Below, in pieces: positions 53,961-64,000 of a DNA stretch of 64,000 nucleotides. The position numbers were made by a program, and so were the translations under genes. How positions within the stretch are numbered: position 1 is the first letter of the stretch; each line of letters begins with the position of its first letter. Source of the stretch: Raffaelea ambrosiae (Eukaryota > Ascomycota > Sordariomycetes > Ophiostomatales > Ophiostomataceae); the NCBI GenBank assembly GCA_002778195.1, contig PCDI01000001.1, positions 5,715,338 to 5,779,337 on the forward strand. The letters are read 5' to 3'. Under the pieces are notes generated by a model. That model saw nothing but the letters and a program-made list of their open reading frames with translations. It was not told the DNA's origin and ran no database searches.

Positions 53961-55118
53961 GGTTGAAAGTGCAAAAAAAGGGAAAATCACGCGATGGGAG
54001 ATGTGTTTGGGGCAGGCAGGATTCGAGAAGAAACCCGTCGTCCTCTGTGCCGAGGGGGTAGCCACGCTCTAAAACGCATTGCCTCATCAGGCATACTCTG
54101 CGAGAGCTAGTCTCTAGAGGCGATACTCTGTGAGAACTAGCCTCCAGAGATAAATGCTCAAGTCTCACCCCCATTGGCCTCTTCACGTTGAAGCTGAATC
54201 CCCCGCACACCTGTTCGCGATCTGAAAGAGACTAGGGTAATGTGCACGGCCAGAGGTGGTTAGCGGCAAAGGCCGGGGATCTCCCAACGGGCAATCGGAG
54301 CAAATGGCTGGACGTGTTTATTTGAACCACAAAACTTGCACAACATGCGTAGCTCCATTGCATTTTACCAGCGCTCTTGACCCATCCACACCTCTGGGAA
54401 GGAAGGGATGGGCTCGGATTCTGTGTCACGCCAAGTCGACGAGGCTCTCAACTTTGCCATCACTGCAATTCTCTCTGCATCACCAACGTTTGCCTCTTAA
54501 CGTGCCCGTGTTCGCAAGCGTATAACTGCAAGGCCGGTCGTTTCTGACGGCGGAATTCCATTCATCATTGGTAAGAGAGATGTCACCCTTGGGCTGGAGA
54601 CCACAGACAAAATCGCGAGGACTCTTCAGCGAAGGCAGCGGAATTGTGCATAATTCTAAACTTCAGCTGAATGAATGCCGTCCTTCTGAGGGTGTAGCTT
54701 GGGCACCCTGTCGGGCACTGTCACAGGAAACTAGTATTCACACCTCCTCACCCGGACTTCCAACCGTGACTCACTCACCCCGTTGGCGAAGATAAGGCTG
54801 TTGGTCGCACACAGTAGGTTTCCCGGATACGTCATAATATTGACTCCTCAATGAGGCTACGTAAAAAAGCAGTCCAATCATCACGTGTAATAGATGACAC
54901 AAAAAACCAACAACATCAAAATCTAAACGCTTTAAATTAGATATTAACAATAAACGAGAATAGTCTATGTCTCCATTTGCCCACGCCCCCCGAGTAGGGC
55001 AACGATGCATGCGATGAAAAAACCCAGGCGCTTCTAAAGCCAAAGCCAACGTCCCAAAAAAAAAAGAGAGGAAAACCCGCTAACTATGCAAGGTCTGAAC
55101 TATGCAAGGTCCGTCCGC
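53961..55118. other. Intergenic region with a 30-bp tandem duplication
   Basis: A 1.16-kb gap. An imperfect 30-bp tandem duplication lies at 54093-54152 and is listed separately. The rest has no ORF with coding features and no RNA gene that I can see. Confidence 0.45.
54093..54152 (+). repeat. Imperfect 30-bp tandem duplication
   Basis: Two adjacent 30-bp units, each starting ATACTCTG, at 54093-54122 and 54123-54152. They differ at only a few positions, largely C/T and A/G transitions. They lie just upstream of the coiled-coil gene. Confidence 0.7.
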
Positions 55119-56879
55119 CTATGCACCGTTCTCTTCGCCAAACAGGGCATCCTCATGCCCACCGCACAATTCCCCCCAGTTGAGCCACTCGTCTGTTAGG
55201 TCCGCCCACGCCCCAAACGCGCTGATGCCGTCAGTGATCTGGCCGGTTGGCTGCGGCGTCGATCGGTAGGGCTTGGCCACGCGCCAGATGCGCCCATCGA
55301 TCTGATCCTCTGCGATGGGCGCGCCCGCCTTGATGGACGCAATGGTCGCCTTCAGCAGCGACTTGGCGTACGGGTAGAACCAGATCTTGCCCCACAGCTC
55401 GTCCAGGTACCCCTTCTCGCCGGTGCAATGGAAGAGCGCGTACACATGGCGCGTGATGAGGTTCGTGCCGAGGGCGGCGCGGGAGAGGAGCAGATTGCCA
55501 CTTTCGGGGTTGCGGTGGTGATTGCTGCTGTTGCTGTTGCTGTGCGCCTCCTCCTGGACGGAACCGAGGAGCCGCGTGAGCGCGGACGCCACGTCGCCCG
55601 GCAGCTGGATGTCGTAGGGCGCAAAGTCGGACGCGTTGGCCACGTTGCGCGTGACGGTGGCCGACGCGTCGGGCCCGTTGAAGACGAGAAGGTCCAGGAA
55701 GCTGTCATAGCCCGCCCACGCCTGGAAGAGGGCGGACTCGTAGTCGAGGCCGATGTGGTAGTCGGTCCGCTGGCCACGCGACAGGTCCGGCAGCCAGCGG
55801 TCGTCGCCGCCGCCGCCGCCCGAAGGCACGAGCACCTGGCTGTCGGCGGTGACATTGTCGGCCGCGTGCAGCATCTTGAGCTCCTGCACGGAGCGGGCAT
55901 ACTCCTGCTCGCCAAAGACGTCGGCCATGTACATCTGATCCGATTCCCGCACAATGTTCTCCGGGTCGTACGCCATCCGGATGCGCTCCAGCGTGGCGTT
56001 GAACACGTCGCGCACGGCGGCTACGGGGCCCAAGATGGTGCCTGAGTTGAGCCACCGCGGCGGATTGTGCACGGCATCCTCCACGTCGTTCACGTCCCGC
56101 TCGCCGAAAGCGTTTCCGGGAAGGCCGGATTCGGGCACGGCCCAGCAAGCCGGCCGGCGGAAGTCCACAGGCCAGCAGAGCTTGTCTGGACCGAAGAGGA
56201 CAGACTGATGCGGCACGACCACGTCGCTGGCGTTGCCGGCGTGGCCGTCGACGCGTTGTGCGTGTCCAGAATGTACGGGTCCCCTTGTTGTGGGGGAACC
56301 ACTGCTAAAACGGGCCGCTAATTTCGCATTGGCGGCTGCCGTGACGGCAAAATAGCGCTTGATCATGACTTCCGGGGGCAGTTGCATGATCACGTCGTAG
56401 CCGTCGATAATGAGGACGAGATCGTCGTCGTCCTCGGCCGGGAGACTGCTGAGATAGCGCATCACATTGCGCACTTTGGCCAGGTGGGTGATGCCGGCGT
56501 CAAGCTCGCCCTTGCCGTTCCAGCCCGAGAGCACGGAAGGCGGGTAGCCCAGGAGGGCAGACGATACGAGGGTTCGACATAGCTCGAGATGCGGTTTGCT
56601 GGCGGGGACAAGGAAATGTAGTTGGGATGTTCGCTCAGGGCGGTTGTTCGGGCGGTACAGTAGATCCTTGGACGAGTTAGTCTGTCTGTTGTTGCTCACC
56701 CGGCGCAAAAAAAAAAAAAACACGAGAAAAAAAGGAGAATCGAGAAGAGGCTTGACGCAGCGACATACCTTGTACTCGTACCCCAGAGATCGTGCCTGGA
56801 AGAGGACGACTCCAACAATGAAGAGGAAGACCAAAACTGGTATATGTCGACGATTCCACATGTTCCATATATTCCACAT
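55119..56879 (-). CDS. Type II membrane glycosyltransferase-like protein
   Basis: Two exons (56879-56769, 56666-55119) encode 552 aa. The 102-nt intron is in frame and could be mistaken for coding sequence, but it has a GTATGT donor, a GACTAAC branch site and a long T-run. A short basic cytosolic N-terminus precedes a single hydrophobic anchor (VLVFLFIVGVVLFQA). The lumenal part has RTSQLHFLVPASKPHLELCR, then DLVLIIDGYDVIMQLPPEVM. The D-x-x-D there resembles the nucleotide-sugar/metal site of PLOD- and GT25-like glycosyltransferases. WLNSGTILGPV and DQMYMADVFGEQ fit the acceptor part of that fold. A Golgi glycosylation role is inferred; the sugar is unknown. A 20-residue Asn/Ser-rich insertion lies near residue 430. 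Confidence 0.7.
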   Translation of the reverse strand: MWNIWNMWNRRHIPVLVFLFIVGVVLFQARSLGYEYKVCRCVKPLLDSPFFLVFFFFLRRVSNNRQTNSSKDLLYRPNNRPERTSQLHFLVPASKPHLELCRTLVSSALLGYPPSVLSGWNGKGELDAGITHLAKVRNVMRYLSSLPAEDDDDLVLIIDGYDVIMQLPPEVMIKRYFAVTAAANAKLAARFSSGSPTTRGPVHSGHAQRVDGHAGNASDVVVPHQSVLFGPDKLCWPVDFRRPACWAVPESGLPGNAFGERDVNDVEDAVHNPPRWLNSGTILGPVAAVRDVFNATLERIRMAYDPENIVRESDQMYMADVFGEQEYARSVQELKMLHAADNVTADSQVLVPSGGGGGDDRWLPDLSRGQRTDYHIGLDYESALFQAWAGYDSFLDLLVFNGPDASATVTRNVANASDFAPYDIQLPGDVASALTRLLGSVQEEAHSNSNSSNHHRNPESGNLLLSRAALGTNLITRHVYALFHCTGEKGYLDELWGKIWFYPYAKSLLKATIASIKAGAPIAEDQIDGRIWRVAKPYRSTPQPTGQITDGISAFGAWADLTDEWLNWGELCGGHEDALFGEENGA

Positions 56880-57894
56880 ATTCCCCTAGCTCTCTCTTCC
56901 TGTCTTTACAAGAGTCAACATGGGGAAAGGGTAAAATAAAAGAGCAAAATGACAAAAGCATAAAAGCGCAATTTAGTGGGTAGATAAACTGTGGGAAAAA
57001 AAATAGAACAATGTTGTTGGTGTTAGTTACGTACCTGCGGAGTCCTCCGAGCTCTAACGCTACATGCTAATGCGGAACACCCGGAAGCAACAAAAAACCG
57101 CTGAACAGGACACGGCAGTTTCGTGATGGTCGAAAATAGAGTACTCCTGGCAGACGTTTCGTAGATTTTCGCGGTGGCGGGCGTAGTTTTTGTTGTTTTT
57201 CTATTTGTTTTCTTTGTGAGTTGATTGACTATATAAAAAGACCGCCCCAGTAGTTAGGGGGCCCCCTGGGGGGAATGCTGCTCAATGAAATAACTAGTGG
57301 CCAACCATCCCACAGGTTTTTCTTAATCTTGCAGGCCAAGATTGCCAAGTCTGCCAAGGTCCACTTGCTTGTTGACTGTGTGAGACACTCGTATGAAGTA
57401 ATACTATGTAACTAGTTGCCACCGGGCCACCTGCCAAGTGCTATGCATTACGCGTCTGCAATAACCTCAAAGCAGCGTTTATAGCGCTGGTACCTTAATC
57501 TCCCGAAACAACTCTAACAGGCAAAAGCTAAAAAGGCACGAGGAAATAGAACGTCGTACTTTCCCGTACGCCGTACTTGTACATGAAGATATCATGAAAG
57601 ACTAAGCGCATTTATTGTCGAGGTAGGGCAGAGGCTAGTGAAAAGTGGGGCATAAGACCAACTACAAAAAATGGTAGAGGGAAGAATAGAATGAAAGAAG
57701 GAGAAAGGAGGAAGATACACGCAAAGAAACAAATCCTTGAAAAGACAAATGCCACAAAAACCAAAACGAAGACCAAAAAACAATGCGAAACATAGACAAG
57801 AAAGCAAAACAAACCAAAAAACGACCGACAAAAATACAAATCAACAAACCAATAACAAACTACACAATGCTATATATTACCCAGTCTAGTTAGT
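56880..57894. other. Intergenic region between glycosyltransferase and antiporter genes
   Basis: A 1-kb gap. The part near the antiporter stop (57600-57860) is A-rich and is probably its 3' flank. No gene or RNA is supported. Confidence 0.45.
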
Positions 57895-60800
57895 TCAGTA
57901 TGCAACCCCCGTGGTGCTCCTCCCAATCGTTTTAAACGACCGGCCGTAGCTGACAAATTCGCCATCGCGGCCCAGCGTGTCGAACCGGCTCATGCCATTG
58001 GCGCTGTTCATGTCCATGTCGGTCGTGTAGCCGCTGAAGTAGTAGCCGACCACCACCACCAGATAACTCAACAGCAGAATGCTGCCCTTGAAGTAGTTGC
58101 TCTTGCCTTCGCCGTACATGTAGCTGAGCAGAAACACACACAGTATGACCGTCACCATGTCCCACTGTGGGAACAGCAGCGAAAACGTGTAGTGGCCAAT
58201 ATCAATGGCTGGGATCCTGTCATGGGAAGGCGACACGGCCGAGAAGAGGACCAGCGCCGGGATCTGCAGCAGGCACACCTGCAGCGCGTAGGCCGAACCA
58301 ATCTCCATGGACAGGGCAATGTTGCCGTTCATGGCAAAAGAGATGGCGTTCTGGGGAAGGAGGTCAGCAGAGGGAATAATAGAAACGGAAAAAAGAGATA
58401 AGAAAAAAGAAGAAAGAAAGAAAAAAAAAACAAGGAGAACAAAAGAGAGAAGAGATATTTCAGGTCTACGGGACGTACCAAAAATTCAGTCGTGTTCGGA
58501 ACCAGGGCAAACAGCGTAATGCCCAGGAATTTCTCGTCGATCGCAAAACCGTCCAGCACAAAGTCGACAGAGTCCACCAGAATCTCAGCAATGATCGCAT
58601 ACAGCACCGTCGCGCCCATGAGAATGACCGCCGACTTGAGACGGCTCCAGTTGGGCGCGTCGTGACCACCGTGGCCGCCACCGCCGGCACCACCTGCGAC
58701 ATCATGACCGCCACCCGGTGCTGGCTCGCCACCCTCGGGAATGGGGAACGTGCTGGCCCGCGCTGGCGTCCGCACCGGCACTGCCGGGGTACCCTGGGCA
58801 GATGTGCGTCTTGGCTGGCGTGCGTCCCGCGCGGCAATCGTGGCAGCCGCGGCAGCCATCTCAGCCACCCGGTGGACCAGATTGTTGCTCTCGGTTTCGG
58901 TGAAGCCGGGGATACGCACGTTGGTGCCGAAGCCGCCGGTGCCATCGACGGCGGCATTGGCGGATCCCGTGTTGATGGGAGGTGGGACAGCGTGCGGTGT
59001 CGTGGGGAGCTTGCCGTTGCCAGCCTTGGCCGGGCTCGAACTGGACTCACCCCGCGGCTGCAGGCCGACCTGCTTCAGCGACTGGCCCAGAATGCGGCGA
59101 TACAGGTGCGAGTCGCGGATATCGACTGCGGACGAGTCGCCGCCGCCCAGCGTGGTGGCATGGGTCCGGGGCGTGGTAGGCGGCAGCTGCGCAGCAGCAA
59201 CAGCAGTGGCGGCGGCGGCGGCCATCTGCTGCTCGTCATGGCGCTTCTCCTCCACCTCGGCGTTCCAGATGACGGCGGCGTGCGTGCGCAGCGTGAACCA
59301 GAGACCAATAATGTACGACAGGAACAACAGGCTGGCAGCAACGTAGCAGTAGGGCCGGACGGCCTCGAGGTAAAAGCGGTCGTTGACGGCGGGCGTCTGG
59401 GAGAAGTAGCAGCGCTTGCAGTCGCGGGACTGGCGGCCGACTATGGGGTTTCCCTCATCGAGGCAGTCGAGGCAGTTGAGCTCGTGGGTGCCATAGATCT
59501 GGTAGAAGAGGGTCGGGCTGAACGCGGCAATGACGGCAAACAACAGCATGGTGGAGGTCACACCGGCGGAGCGAGCATTGAAGCGCTGGGTCTTGCGCTT
59601 GATGGCACCAAAGCACATGGACAGGCCGGGCAGGAAGAGGACACCAGCAAAGATGCTGCCGACGATACTGCCCTCCACGAGCTGGGCCTTGCCCTGGTTG
59701 AGAGCGACGCAGTAAAGGAACACCTCCACGATCGTGGAGAAGAAGGCATTGATGGCCGCACCGACTCCCATGGACGACTGGGCCGAGATGGACGCGACGG
59801 CCTGGCCAATAAAGTAGGCCAGCGGGATGATGGACAGCAGGCCGCCAACAAACAGAAAGGCCGACGAGGTCAGGAAGTTCTCCACGTGCAGGACACCGTC
59901 CAGCACCAGCCAGTCAAAGATGACAAAGATCACAATGGCCATCAGGTTGATGAGGAAGATGTTGGTGCCGTCGACAGTGTACTTCCAGTACTTGAGGCCG
60001 GCCGCACGGTACGTGCACACAATGATGGACGAGTGCGGTGCCGCCGGCGTGCGCGCCGAGGAAATGTCCGACTCGAAGGAGAGCGCGAGCGGATGGCGGC
60101 GCAGGTGGTCAAAGATCATGTACGTCACGCGGCCCATGGGGATGAAAAAGACCAGCAGCCAGCAGATGCCGGACACAACAAACAGAGCAGGCGTGATGAG
60201 CAGGTAGAAGAACAGGAAGAAGATGACCCGGCCCACATTCCACTGGCCACGGCCAAACAGGCGCCGCTTCATACGCGGCAGGTCGGACGAATCGGATCCA
60301 TGGCCGCTGCCGAGTCCCCGGCCGGAGCGGTTTAGCAGGCTGTCGGTCTCGCTGGGCGTGGAGTCGATGCTGCGGCGCGAGCGGCCAACAATGGAGCGGT
60401 TGCGGTCGGGGCCGAAGAACAGCCGGCCATACTCGAGGTCGCCGCTCTGCCACTGCTCGTACTCGCTGATGCTGCGGCCCTCGCCCTGGTCCTCGTCCAG
60501 ATAGGCCTCCTGCTGCTCCAGCCGCACAAACTTGCCAAAGGGGTAGAACAGGTAGCCGGCGAGGCCCCAGAGCACACGGCCGTACTCGCGGCCGCTGGGT
60601 GCGGCGGCAAAGAGCAGGCAGAACATGGCGCCGACAAAGGCGATGGACGCCAGCCAGAAACCAAAGCACAGCGTCCACATAGCGTTGAAGAACAGCAGCC
60701 AGTTGCTCACGCGGCCGCCGGGGGACGAGTGGATGTCGCCCTCGGCGTTCTTCTGCACCGAACGGTCCTTCTTGTACAGGGCGGGTTTCCACAGACGGAT

Positions 60801-61702
60801 ACCAAACGGATGGGTCTCGTTGATGGCCTGCTGGCGGTCCTTGAGCGTGAAGCTCTCGGCGTCGCTGCGATCACCGTCATCGTCGTCGTCAACCGCAATC
60901 TCCTCGCCGTCCACGTCGTCGTCAACATCACCAATGCCAAGGCCGACCACATCGTCGTCCTCTCCAGCCCCATCACGCGCCAGAAGGACGCTGGCTTCGC
61001 CCGTGTCTGTGTGTGGCGTAGACAGCGGCTTGGCGGCAGGAAAGGCCTCTCCATCGTCGCCGTCATCGTCGTCGTCGCCGTGCGTGGAGTGCAGCCGGCC
61101 GGGCCGACGCCGGATGGAGGACGGATGGTTGTAGAGGCTATGGCGCTCGGCCTGGTCGGCCTCGACCTCGTCCAGGGCGTCGTCGACGGAGAACACCTCG
61201 CCGCGGTGCGGCGCCTGGGCGTTGCTAGATGCGCGGCGCGTCATGGGCGGTTTCCGGGGGTGGCTGCGTCCGCGTTCGGGTCCGAGGGCTGGTCGCGTGG
61301 CGCTCTGGGAGGTGCCGCTTCGGTGGTGATGGGAACGTTCGTGGGCAGCGCCGCCTGTGTCGCTGTAGTAGTGGAGGTTCGAGGGTGCCTGGGAGGACGA
61401 AGATAAAGTTCCTGGAGAAGCAATGCCGCTGTCAGCTGGAATGTGGAATGTGGAATGTAGCTGCGAAGGTCTAATGACAACAAAAGAGACACCGTGGCAA
61501 GGGACAGGCATTTACCATAGCCCGCGTCTGGCCTCCTCCGGACTGTGTCCGTGGACTGGAAGCTTTCCGAGAGACCCTCAGATTCGCGGCTGGCCGCTGG
61601 CTGCTGTTCGGGTCTGCGTGGTGTTCTGGTGTCCGTTGGCGAAGGAAAGGGGAATGCATCGCTGGATGGAGGCGGCGCGTCGCCGCGGCCGGGGTCGTCC
61701 AT
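57895..61702 (-). CDS. vnx1: VNX1-like vacuolar cation/H+ antiporter (CAX superfamily)
   Basis: Three exons (61702-61516, 61411-58479, 58350-57895) encode 1191 aa. The first 230 residues are disordered with acidic runs (DDDDDGDDG, DDDDDGDRSD). Multiple membrane segments follow. The two CAX repeats are of the variant type: SSMGVGAAINAFFSTIVEVF in the first half, and LVPNTTEFL joined across the last intron to NAISFAMNGNIALSM in the second. This degenerate alpha-repeat is typical of yeast Vnx1, a vacuolar monovalent cation/H+ exchanger, rather than Ca2+-specific Vcx1. An insertion of about 200 residues rich in Ala, Pro and Gly separates the halves (about residues 820-1010) and probably faces the cytosol. 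Confidence 0.88.
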
Positions 61703-63441
61703 GGCGGAGAGGCAGGAGAGTGTTCGAGTCTCGCTAGGGGACAGTGGTGGAGGGAGTCAACTGGCCGTCCTCGTTGGAGAGCTAGGCGCGCGAATAATCC
61801 GTAGGGGGGGTGCACGATGGTCCTGCAGGAGGCAACAGGGATTTGTTGCTGCACGAGAGGCGCGCGCGTGTCGACAGTTGTCCTAAGGGAGGAAAGAAAA
61901 GAAGAGAGAAAACAAGGAAAGAGACAGTATCAGTGCCTCAGCATCGCTTCAGATTGCCGCAGGGCGTCCATAGAAGAAGAGATGGCGAGCTGAAAGAAGA
62001 GTCCCAGTTTCTCGATGGCCCTCAATCTTGGGGGCGAGACTGCGGCAGCGTAGACAAACAAGCTGGTGAAAGAAGGAAGGATGCAGGGTGGTGCAGTTCA
62101 CCGGTAGGAAGGCATGGGAGGCGATGTTCTGGTGCTGAAGCGGGCAAAGTACACGATGTCAAAGAACAAAACAGCTCAGAAAGAGCAAAGATGAAAATAG
62201 GAGCAGGTTCAGCTCCCGTGGTGCTTGATGTTGTTGTTGGCCCAATAAAAGAGTGGAGGCCGCTTTTGGGCAAAGGCATTTACAATCATACGGCAGGAGA
62301 CACCATGGGGAGGCAGGCGGGACCCTGTCTGCTCTGCTGTGGCCCTGACGACGGAGTGCACGGTGCATGTGGTCTGGGAACTGCGCTGCTCGCCGTATTA
62401 CTAGTACTCGCACACGTAGGCTGTAGCGGAAAAGCTTGGATGGATACAGCGCGGAAGCGCTAGTCTGTAGGCGGCTAGTGGCGCTACGACACAATCTCGC
62501 AACAAGTCAGTCAGCTGGAATCGGAACAGGTGGGTGGGATAAAGTGTCTGCATTCTGTGCCCGCCTTCGTCTGCGTTCTTGAAAGCAGGGAGACACGACC
62601 ACCACCAGCTGATTGAACTCGGGCCAGTAAGCGAAAATGCACCACTTGTCTTTGTTGTTGAGCAGATGGTCTGATCGCTGGCTCTTTTATTTATTTGTTT
62701 GTTTTCCCTACGGCCGCGGTTGGTCAAGCCATCTTCTCTTTGGCGTTTTTATTTTATTTTATTATTTTATTTTTAGTTTCTTTTGTTTATTTGGCTTCTC
62801 TTGCATCTTTTACCGCCGTCTGGCCCCTTTGGTATCAGCGCCGTTGGTGTGCCATCCACAACGCTGGAAATACCCCCTCTTCCATGTTCTCGCAATGCCA
62901 CACAAAAAAAGTAGCACCGGGCATGGGAGATAGCCGTTCCCAGTCGGTGCCCCAGTTCGTGCCTTGGTTTTCTCATCCACAATTGGGCGCGTGACCACCA
63001 TGAGCACCCGAACATCACCGAGGTACATGTACCCATTCTGAAATCCTGTTGTAATCTGTGCTGCCTGTTTCGGCAGACGAGAACCTAACAAAGGCTACGA
63101 ATCAACACCAACGCCATCCCACTGGCAGCGTAAAAAAAAAGTAAACTATCCCATGTATTTGCCGTTCCAAACGCCGTATCACCGCTATACCACCGGCTTG
63201 CTTTCTTTTGCTTGTAATTCGCCGTGTCCTTTTCCACCATATTTCCGCCTGCTCCCGAAACCAACAAGACCGAATGTCCAGCCTCTGAAGATAAAAGTAC
63301 AACCAATAACCAAAACAAAATAAAATGAAATAGGATGAACAGAAATGTGAAACGTATAGCAAAAGGAAACGAGGAAAGAGAAACTGGGGAACGATTCACG
63401 GATGCGAGAAACCCGGGTAGAGACTTGCTTAAAGGGTATTC
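61703..63441. other. Intergenic region upstream of the antiporter
   Basis: A 1.7-kb gap holding the antiporter promoter and a long 5' leader (61703-62500, GC-rich), then a T-rich stretch (62680-62800) and the 3' flank of the phosphatase. No convincing ORF or RNA gene is seen. Confidence 0.45.
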
Positions 63442-64000
63442 TTATCTCGTCACCCGCAGACTCTCACTTCTTGCTCGCCCGGGGCCTCTCGACATGCCTC
63501 CCTTCTGCGACCGAGATACCCATTCTGCAATTGTTTCGTAGCAGAGAACAAACTGGCGCAGAGATTGCACCATGCTCAGCCGTTGCTTGCGGAAGTCCTC
63601 CACAGTCTTTGCAACCAGGTCGACCGCGTCATTGTCGAGCCAGGCCGGGTCAAAGACACCACCCCACTCGGTGGTGCCGTCATCCTTTCTCACCGACGCG
63701 CTAGTTCCCGCAAATCCGGGCTGGCTGTCCTTGCTGCCCGTTCCAGACATAGCCACATCAACAGAGTATTCGGCACTGGCGTCCGGCATATATACATCCC
63801 CATTGTCCCTAGTATGTTTCTGACCATCGACCGCTGATTTAAGCTTAATTGCGGCGTTCTTTATCATTCGTTGATTCTGCCGTTTCAGCATGTCAATCAC
63901 CGAATCCACGGTGCAGAACGTGCCAGTCCGTCCACAGCCGGCAGAGCAATGCACCAACATCGGTCGCGGATGGCTATTGGATTCTGCTGCTTCTGAAATC
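63442..64000 (-). CDS. Protein tyrosine phosphatase, C-terminal part (5' end outside window)
   Basis: The minus-strand frame is open from the window edge to a stop at 63442, giving 185 residues. The classical PTP P-loop HCSAGCGRTG is present (catalytic Cys, invariant Arg), preceded by RPMLVHC and followed by TFCTVDSVIDMLKRQ. A linker of roughly 80 residues, rich in Asp, Ser and Gly, then leads to the Q-loop helix (DFRKQRLSMVQSLRQFVLCYETI). Such an insertion after the P-loop is common in fungal Pyp/PTP2-type phosphatases that act on MAP kinases. A short basic tail ends the protein. The N-terminal substrate-recognition and WPD regions lie beyond the window. Confidence 0.9.
   Translation of the reverse strand, partial: ISEAAESNSHPRPMLVHCSAGCGRTGTFCTVDSVIDMLKRQNQRMIKNAAIKLKSAVDGQKHTRDNGDVYMPDASAEYSVDVAMSGTGSKDSQPGFAGTSASVRKDDGTTEWGGVFDPAWLDNDAVDLVAKTVEDFRKQRLSMVQSLRQFVLCYETIAEWVSRSQKGGMSRGPGRARSESLRVTR

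Noticed and set aside
56667..56768. In-frame continuation MFS-like hydrophobic stretch in the glycosyltransferase
   Set aside because: It has a GTATGT donor, branch site, T-run and CAAG acceptor, so it is an in-frame intron, not a second membrane segment.
58662..60335. 557-codon plus-strand frame across the antiporter gene
   Set aside because: Low-complexity shadow of the antiporter exon; no family features, and the minus strand encodes membrane segments and CAX motifs.
1..64000. CRISPR arrays, bacterial operon signals or phage genes
   Set aside because: None present; the window is eukaryotic with spliceosomal introns throughout.

Overview
This window is nuclear DNA of a filamentous ascomycete, most likely a Sordariomycete. 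The evidence is the many 50-100 nt GT-AG introns (often with CTAAC/CTGAC-like branch sites), compact GC-rich genes, two Zn2Cys6 regulators, and typical fungal housekeeping proteins (striatin/PRO11-like, Cip2/Pin4-like, VNX1-like, H2A.Z). I found about 21 intact or window-edge protein genes, two decayed genes, no RNA genes, no CRISPR array and one possible transposon terminus.

Layout. 1-117: tail of a gene cut by the window edge. 0.4-13.2 kb: an accessory metabolic block with a Zn2Cys6 factor, an alpha/beta hydrolase, a D-tagatose/D-psicose 3-epimerase-like TIM barrel, a second Zn2Cys6 factor, a TauD-type 2-oxoglutarate dioxygenase and a membrane-anchored multicopper oxidase. 15.1-19.9 kb: a secreted phosphoesterase-type phospholipase C followed by an unrelated PI-PLC-X-like barrel protein on the same strand. 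22.0-29.1 kb: a Cip2/Pin4-like RNA-binding protein and histone H2A.Z, separated by about 3.8 kb with little coding signal. 30.5-35.1 kb: a GH5 enzyme without signal peptide, divergent from an MFS sugar transporter.

35.5-41.5 kb: housekeeping genes, all on the minus strand: striatin, the XPA/RAD14 repair factor and Pho88/SND3. 42.2-49.5 kb: a second accessory block with a decayed DapA-family gene, a secreted CDH-type cytochrome domain protein, a decayed fungal protein kinase, and a fusion of EthD-like modules to an enol-lactonase-like hydrolase. 50.5-64 kb: RPT6, a conserved-looking coiled-coil protein, a type II membrane glycosyltransferase-like protein, a VNX1-like vacuolar cation/H+ antiporter and the 3' part of a protein tyrosine phosphatase.

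Working together (inference). The first block may be a regulated catabolic or tailoring cluster. The GH5-transporter pair looks like an uptake-plus-intracellular-hydrolysis module. The region around 42-48 kb looks like an accessory segment in which genes are being lost. Intron borders were placed by hand from frame continuity and splice signals; every complete model gives an uninterrupted reading frame of whole codons.
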